This document shows positions 57,621 to 64,000 of a DNA stretch of 64,000 nt, piece by piece (the stretch's first letter is position 1; each line of letters begins with the position of its first letter). The notes beneath the pieces were generated by a model. That model had not been told where the DNA came from. It was given only the letters and a program-made list of their open reading frames with translations, and searched no databases. The DNA comes from Margaritifera margaritifera (taxonomy: Eukaryota; Mollusca; Bivalvia; Unionida; Margaritiferidae): contig JAQPZY010001610.1 in the NCBI GenBank assembly GCA_029931535.1, positions 2,546,501 to 2,610,500 of the forward strand, given 5' to 3'. Position numbers and translations under genes: made by a program.

Positions 57621-58074
57621 GACTTCCTGCTATTTTTGGCCAATTTACACATTACCATAATGCAGACCTGTCAACCCTTGATTTTACCCCAGGTCTTATG
57701 GACATGATGCTAAGGTTACAGACTTGCAGAATAATAGCAAAAAAATATCAAAATATGATCATTGCGGTCAATTCCAGATATTGGCTTGTCAGGGTTTGGT
57801 CCAGATCCAGGTTTTCATGTTAGACTAAGTGGATTATGGGACCTAGGCTAACTATACAGTGATACCTCGGACACTTCAATACGTTGTTCATGCAAAATGC
57901 ACATGAGATCAAGATTTTGCTTTTACATTCTAGCATCCGATTATCTGATGTCATCCAAATGAAAATGCATTAAAGGCGGAAAGGACAATCAGCCTCGTAA
58001 AAGGTTAAAACTGGTCAAAACATATAAAAGATTCAGATACTTGGTCATGCTTAGAAAAAAAAAGGCAAGGGCGA
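57621..58074. other. Flank of the hAT relic
   Basis: No gene or repeat recognised. The transposase N-terminus probably begins near its right end. Confidence 0.5.
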
Positions 58075-58641
58075 TCATTACAGATAGTGTACATTCTGTC
58101 ATGTCAGCTTGAGCATTGCCCACAGCGGGCGAGATGATTATAGCTGCCATGTGAATTCCAGAAAATGTGAAGATTACGTTGCATTGAAATGTAGCACTGA
58201 ACTGGAGGTCGTAAAGACCGAAGTCTATTTTACAAACTATTTAGTTGAGCATAATGTTGCAGTTGCTGCATCAGACCACACCTCTAAACTATTCAGATTC
58301 AGGTTTCCCAAATCATCAGTAGCAAATAGTTATGTGTTGTAAAACAAAAACTTAGCCATTGTATTACAACACAGCAAATCAATTCAGGAAGACATTGTGA
58401 ATAATATTTCATCCCAACCCTTCAGTATAGCAATTGATGGTAGCAATGTTTCTTAGAAGTTGTAGACAGTTGTTGTTGGATATTTTGATCATGCAGAGGG
58501 GTTTGTAACTGAAGCTCTTTTGTCAATTCCAACGTGATGTAGCCTCTACTGGGGAAAATATTTTCATATCATTAGATGATATTTTCATATCATTAGATGA
58601 TGATTTAAAAAAGTGAAAAAGGTTAGCTCAAATAACTATTG

Positions 58642-58933
58642 CATTGAATTGGACAATGCCTCTGTGATGACCGGTTGCATTGAATTGGACAATGCCTCTG
58701 TGATGACCGGTTGCATTGAATTGGACAATGCCTCTGTGATGACCGGTTGCATTGAATTGGACAATGCCTCTGTGATGACCGGTTGCATTGAATTGGACAA
58801 TGCCTCTGTGATGACCAGTTGCATTGAATTGGACAATGCCTCTGTGATGACCGGTTGCATTGAATTGGACAATGCTTCTGTGATGACATGTTGCATTGAA
58901 TTGGACAATGCCTCCGTGATGACCGGTTGCAAT
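58642..58933 (+). repeat. 36-bp minisatellite made from transposase coding sequence
   Basis: Eight copies of 'ttgcattgaattggacaatg' + 'cctctgtgatgaccgg', encoding CIELDNASVMTG per unit in the transposase frame. The last copy runs into CNEGVFGHS, the natural continuation of the protein. Frame is kept because 36 is a multiple of three. Confidence 0.96.
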
Positions 58934-59422
58934 GAAGGTGTGTTTGGACATAGCTAGGTGGAATCTCTCAATATATTTAAGTGGATGTTCATGCCTTTTG
59001 ATACATATAGCTGCTAAAAAGGGGACTTATAAAACTACCAGTGAGTTTTGAGTACTTGCTAATGGACATAAATTTACTGGTAAATACAAGTGTGAATTTA
59101 CAAATGGAACTGAAAGGTCATCAGAGTCTGTGTGGAAAAGGGCAGAAAAAAATATTGAAGCAATGTGTAACAAGATGGTTGTCTCTTGGTGAAGGTATAA
59201 AGAGACTACTGGAGCAGTGGGAACCTTTACAAAAGCATTTTTGAGAAAGAATCCAAGAAAGACAAGGCTAGAAGCAAAAAGGCTGAAACCAAAAGTAGCA
59301 GGTCAGTCTAGTACAAAGGATAAAGTTCCTTGTGTGTCCAGTAACAAAGAATGGAAGAAAAGACAGTGCAAGTACATACAGTAAAACTTTGAGCTGTGAT
59401 AAATCTAGAAGTCAAGCTAGTA

Positions 59423-59678
59423 CTACCCCCAAGTCTGACACGGCAGGAAAGACCTAAAGAGACCCGCAAGTCTGATACGGCAGGAAAGACCTAGAAAGAT
59501 CCGCAAGTCTGACACGGCAGGAAAGACCTAGAAAGATCCACAAGTCTGACACGGCAAGAAAGACCCGCAAGTCTGACACAGCAGGAAAGACCTAGAAAGA
59601 CCCGCAAGTCTGACACGGCAGGAAAGACCTAGAAAGACCCACAAGTCTGACACGGCAGGAAAGACCTAGAAAACAAAA
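59423..59678 (+). repeat. Minisatellite, about 37-38-bp unit, within the hAT relic
   Basis: Seven copies of 'cgcaagtctgacacggcagg' + 'aaagacctagaaagacc', lying after the Lys-rich part of the transposase remnant. Confidence 0.93.
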
Positions 59679-60884
59679 CCCAAGGAAGGTGCCTTAAAGA
59701 AAGCTAAATCCAGAAATTGGTTGAGAAAGATAAGTCGGGATTTCAGACATAAGTTAGAAATGACAAGAGGGATCCTAAAAAAATTGGTTACAGAGAGGAC
59801 AAGGATACGAGTGTGTATAAGACTTTGCAGTCTCAGATGGTGAAGCTTTATTGCTTATTTCTAGATCACATCATTTTATTATTTAACAAACATAACCTAA
59901 TCCTGCAACATGAAGAGCCTATGGTCCAAAAGAAAACATGCTTGAATTATTCAAGCAATTGCTGGTCAGATTCATAAAGGCTACAGAAATTTCACAAGTC
60001 GAGGATCTTACTGACATTGATTATCATAACTGCATGAAAGAAGTTAGATAATGCACTTGCATTAGGTTCAGAAACAATTGATTATCATAACTGCATGAAA
60101 GAAGTTAGATAATGCACTTGCAGTAGGTTCAGAAACAAGAAAATACATGGCTGAAAGTAAGCTTTATGAAAGTAGTGACTTTGAATCCAATAAAGATGTA
60201 AGGGACTGTTACATAAGTGTTTGTGATTACATAGTTGAGATGTTTCCATTAAATAATGAACTTCTCAAGCACGTTGCAGTTGCTGATGTGTCAAAAGAAT
60301 GATGAATGATTTCAGTAGTGTGATGTATTTCCCAAAGAGATTTTCATGTATGGAATCCAAGGAAACCAACTGGCAAGATAACTTGGAAGCAGAGTTTTTG
60401 AATTACCAAGTGGACAAATTGAATCCACAGATCTTAAAGACTGAAAGAGTTGATAAGCAATGGGATCTGATCAGTAAACTCAAGGATGTAAATGGTCAGT
60501 TGAAATACATATTGCTGTCCAGCATCATAATGGCAGTGCTTATTGTTCCTCGTTGAAATGCAGGTTGTGAGATAGTGTTATCATTTGTTGCAAAAGCTCA
60601 CACAAAATCCAGATCATCTGTGTCAGTTAAAAGTGATGAAAGTGAAGGTAGGAGTATGCTTCAAAATGGAGTTGAACCAGAAGTTTCTCAGATAGTGCCA
60701 AAGTGCCACGTACCAGTCACAACAGTAGCTATACAGTGTAAGTTAAAACAAGGAAATGAACTAATAGTTGTTAAAGCTTTATTTGTTGCCAGTACTTGAT
60801 ATTTTTTTACAATTACTAAATATTGGTCTAACTTACTGAAAACTATCAACAGTCATGCTGACAATGTCCCTTTAGGGATGGCAG

Positions 60885-60993
60885 GTCTGTATAATGTGCA
60901 CCTGGGCAAGGCCATCTACTTTAATTGCCACATCCTTAAATAATTTTCATGTCTTGCTCTTCCATAAAAATCAAACTAAACCCAAACCAAATG

Positions 60994-61025
<32 letters not shown>

Positions 61026-61300
61026 AAGATGCAACTTCCAACCATTGTGTCTGCCGTATTACACACAACTGTAATGTGTACCTAGACAAGACACTTAATT
61101 TTAATTGCCACATCATCAATGTTCATGTGTAGCTGGACAAGACACTTAATTTTAATTGCCACATCATCAGTGTTCATGTGTAGCTGGACAAGACACTTAA
61201 CTTTAATTGCCACATCATCAGTGTTCATGTGTACCTGGACAAGACACTTAATTTTAATTGCCACATCATCAGTGTTCATGTGTAGCTGCACCATTATAAA
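60885..61300 (+). repeat. SINE-like 3' sequence amplified into a 46-50-bp array
   Basis: 60885-60990 contains 'acctgggcaaggccatctac' and 'aaactaaacccaaacc' before a (CT)n run (60992-61022). Then five units of 'agctggacaagacacttaat' + 'tttaattgccacatcatcag' + 'tgttcatgtgt' follow (61075-61300). 'acaagacactt' corresponds to 'gcaaggcacttt' of the SINE copies. Confidence 0.7.
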
Positions 61301-61318
61301 CCAAACCAAAATAAAATG

Positions 61319-61381
<63 letters not shown>
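61319..61381. repeat. (CT)n microsatellite
   Basis: About 62 nt of CT directly after a SINE-type end ('ccaaaccaaaataaaatgcc'). Confidence 0.98.
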
Positions 61382-61383
<2 letters not shown>

Positions 61384-61386
<3 letters not shown>

Positions 61387-61520
61387 TATGGGTTGCAATC
61401 CTACCATCAGTTCTGCCACCATGGTGTATCCCTAGGCAAGGCACTTTACTCCAATCAACACAATGTAATACCCTTTGTGTGTTGCTGGGCCATATAGCAC
61501 TTAACCATACCAAAACCAAA
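61384..61520 (+). mobile_element. SINE-like fragment followed by a long (CT)n
   Basis: 'gggttgcaatcctaccatca', 'ggcaaggcactttactccaa', 'gctgggccatatagcactta' and a 'ccaaaaccaaacc' end. The same family as 57418-57555, and again immediately followed by (CT)n. Confidence 0.7.
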
Positions 61521-62399
<879 letters not shown>

Positions 62400-64000
62400 T
62401 GTTGAGTGAGATATGAAGGAAAATATATAGCAAGGATGATGCAACCCTTTTGGTTATTATACTTCATCAATTGTTGCTTATCAACCAAAGGTTTCTTGTT
62501 TCAGATTTTTTTTATAGATTTGCTCAAAGTGTACTCGAATGGACAGATGCCCCTTTTGTTGTTTGTGGTCCAAAAAACAATATCTGGGACCTAACTGAAA
62601 GTCGGTGTACGTATAGAAAGAGGAAGGAAGTTCGTTTTTCTTCCTCTCCATCTGAATCACTTCTAACTAAAATTGTTCATAACTTACCTGGAATTGATTG
62701 TGTCTCCCTGAATAAAAAAGTGAGACAGTATCTCCAGGAGGAAACTACTGTTACCACCCGTGAGAAGGTAACAGTTACTTCTCAGTGGATTGATTGCACT
62801 CCCCTGAATAAAAGAGGGAGGAGCAGCATCATCCTCGACACAAAGATAGTGTGTCTTATAAGAAGAAGGCAGTGTCTATCATTAAGGACTATAAGCTTGC
62901 TGGGATCGATTATGCCCCGCCCACCCACTATAGGAGGGAGGGGAAGCACCCCTGGTATGCGTAGAACTAAGCCGAATTATAGAGTATGCTTGCGCCTTCC
63001 CCCTCTGTGGGGGAGGATCAACATTCTCCAAGTACCTGAGGTCAGGCGATGAGCAGTTCATGCAACCCCAAGAGGGAAATACGTCGTTCTAGCTCTTTTA
63101 GTTCTAAGAAAGTTCTTCCCTCTGATCTAGGTCACCATTGACTTTAGGTGGCTAGTCATTGACTGGAGCTCCTCCACCTCCGCAGAAATGTCACATTGGA
63201 CACTTCAAAATTTGTGGTAGCTCATAGCAAAAGTCTTGTTAAGGCTGCACCCCAGGAATCTGAGACTTTATTCGGTGGTCTCATTCCTGCTATTGCATCA
63301 CAGGATTTTAAGGACCACCAACATAGGCCCCTAGAGTCGGTTACTGGCCCATCGAAACCGGCAATAAACGAACACAACCTAATCAAGCCATATGTCGGCC
63401 AATTTTCCAAAAGAAGGGCATGCAACCACAACAGCAAAGTAGCCAACCCTCCTACAAGTCCACTCCACAACAATCGTACTCGAGACAGAGAAGCTGGAGA
63501 GGCAGGGGCAAGGAGAGGAAATCTACTGTCTTTTCCCCCTTTCCCAAGCCGAGGGGGGGGGGGGGACGGTGAGTGCATCCCTCTTTATTTAATACAAGTA
63601 GGTGCACGATTGGTCCTCTTTTCAGATGCCTTTTCGAGCATCACGGAAGATTGGTGGGCCCTTTCCATAGTGAAGGAAGGTTTACGTCTCTCCTCTCTCA
63701 AAGCATCCAGTTGCCAGCATTCTACTCCAGGATATTTCTGGTCCCCATTAAGGGCGGAAAACTGACGACGATTATAGATTTTAACCCCCTAAACAAATTT
63801 CTGCCAGAGGAAATCTTCAAGATGGAAACTGCAGCATCAGTTCGGAACGCTATCAGACCTATAGATTGGGCAGTTTATAACGATCTTCAGGATCCGTATT
63901 TCCTCCGCACAAGAAATAATTCCGGTTCTTGATTGGGCAGGAAGTGTTTCAGTTCCGTTCCATGCCGTTCTGTCTAGCCCCAGCGCCCCGGATATTCACA
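62400..64000 (+). mobile_element. DIRS-type retrotransposon, copy 3 (3' end outside window)
   Basis: A 200-codon frame (62450-63052) with repeated blocks GIDCVSLNKKV and WIDCTPLNKRG, and a third version (GIDYAPPTHYRREGK) in another frame, looks like a gag-type protein. It is followed by a gag/pol junction frame (63196-63765) and the start of RT. The polymerase part runs off the window end. It differs in sequence from the two other DIRS copies, so it is a separate family or an old paralogue. Confidence 0.68.
63196..63960 (+). pseudogene. DIRS copy 3 gag-pol junction and RT start
   Basis: The frame 63196-63765 ends with VGARLVLFSDAFSSITEDWW and ALSIVKEGLRL, the conserved segment that precedes RT in DIRS elements. 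The next part is in a different frame: IFLVPIKGGKLTTIIDFNPL then NKFLPEEIFKMETAASVRNA and NDLQDPYF (63740-63905). That frame has a stop near 63930, and a further frame continues with a VFQFRSMPF-like block. At least two frameshifts show decay or sequencing error; a G-run at 63550-63564 lies in the first frame and could account for one of them. Confidence 0.72.

Larger units (their letters stand above)
58075..60800 (+). pseudogene. Decayed hAT/BED-type transposase-like gene
   Basis: Read across frames: a BED-like zinc-finger remnant FCHVSLSIAHSGRDDYSCHV (58096-58155); FTNYLVEHNVAVAASDHTSK then LFRFRFPKS; SIAIDGSN (about 58425); VGYFDHAEGFVTEALLSIP (58476-58530); a block around DNASVMTG now expanded into a 36-bp array; QKKILKQCVTRWLSLGEGIK and RLLEQWEPL (59150-59230); a Lys-rich stretch; then YFPKRFSCMESKETNWQDNL, VDKQWDLISKLKDVNGQLKY and SSIIMAVLIVP (to 60550), ending with SFVAKAHTKSRSSVSVK. 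The order matches a transposon-derived protein family (BED finger, RNase H-like core, C-terminal dimerisation) known to me from many animal genomes. About a dozen stops or frameshifts and a 62-bp duplication (about 60017 and 60079) show it is dead. Confidence 0.75.

Overview
The window looks like animal nuclear DNA, most likely from a mollusc. It has GT-AG spliced exons of a receptor gene, tRNA-derived SINEs, DIRS and Ty3/gypsy retroelements, and an extreme density of intronic minisatellites. There is no bacterial operon structure. The mollusc call is inference from the repeat style; no species is claimed.

Host gene. One plus-strand gene appears to run through much of the window. Three exons are phase-compatible: 3460-3585 (an LDL-receptor/LRP-type EGF-like domain), 12718-12802 (first part of a second EGF-like domain) and 21821-22045 (end of that EGF, a stalk and one membrane-spanning segment). 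Two candidate last exons, at 39300-39456 and 52327-52498, both start in the phase required by 22045, so the cytoplasmic tail is either alternative or one candidate is false. The 5' part of the gene lies outside the window.

Mobile elements. (1) A decayed DIRS-type tyrosine-recombinase retrotransposon fills 1-3382. (2) A decayed copy of a widespread uncharacterised invertebrate protein family lies on the minus strand at 5588-7257. It sits inside a satellite that it appears to split. (3) A complete young LTR retrotransposon occupies 22634-29175, with two 753-bp LTRs that look identical and a CAAG target duplication. Its enzymes are Ty3/gypsy-type but the order is protease-integrase-RT-RNase H, the arrangement of Gmr1-like elements, and its capsid resembles the SCAN domain. 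(4) A second DIRS relic lies at about 45300-51060. (5) A hAT/BED-type transposase relic lies at about 58075-60800. (6) A third DIRS element starts near 62400 and leaves the window. SINEs and short hairpin elements lie at 18537-19056, 32875-33095, 39672-39920, 39965-40233, 57378-57620 and 60885-61530.

Satellites. More than thirty unrelated tandem arrays, with units of about 21-83 bp, account for a large share of the window. In at least two places the array unit is a piece of transposon coding sequence amplified in place: a 36-bp unit in the hAT relic and a 38-bp unit in the second DIRS relic. Several intronic arrays repeat splice-site-like motifs dozens of times.

Most long open frames outside the gypsy element are artefacts of tandem repeats or relic transposon frames. 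The most interesting points are the Gmr1-order gypsy element, the minisatellites born inside transposase and RT/RNase H genes, and the possible terminal inverted repeats of the uncharacterised family at 5.3-7.7 kb.
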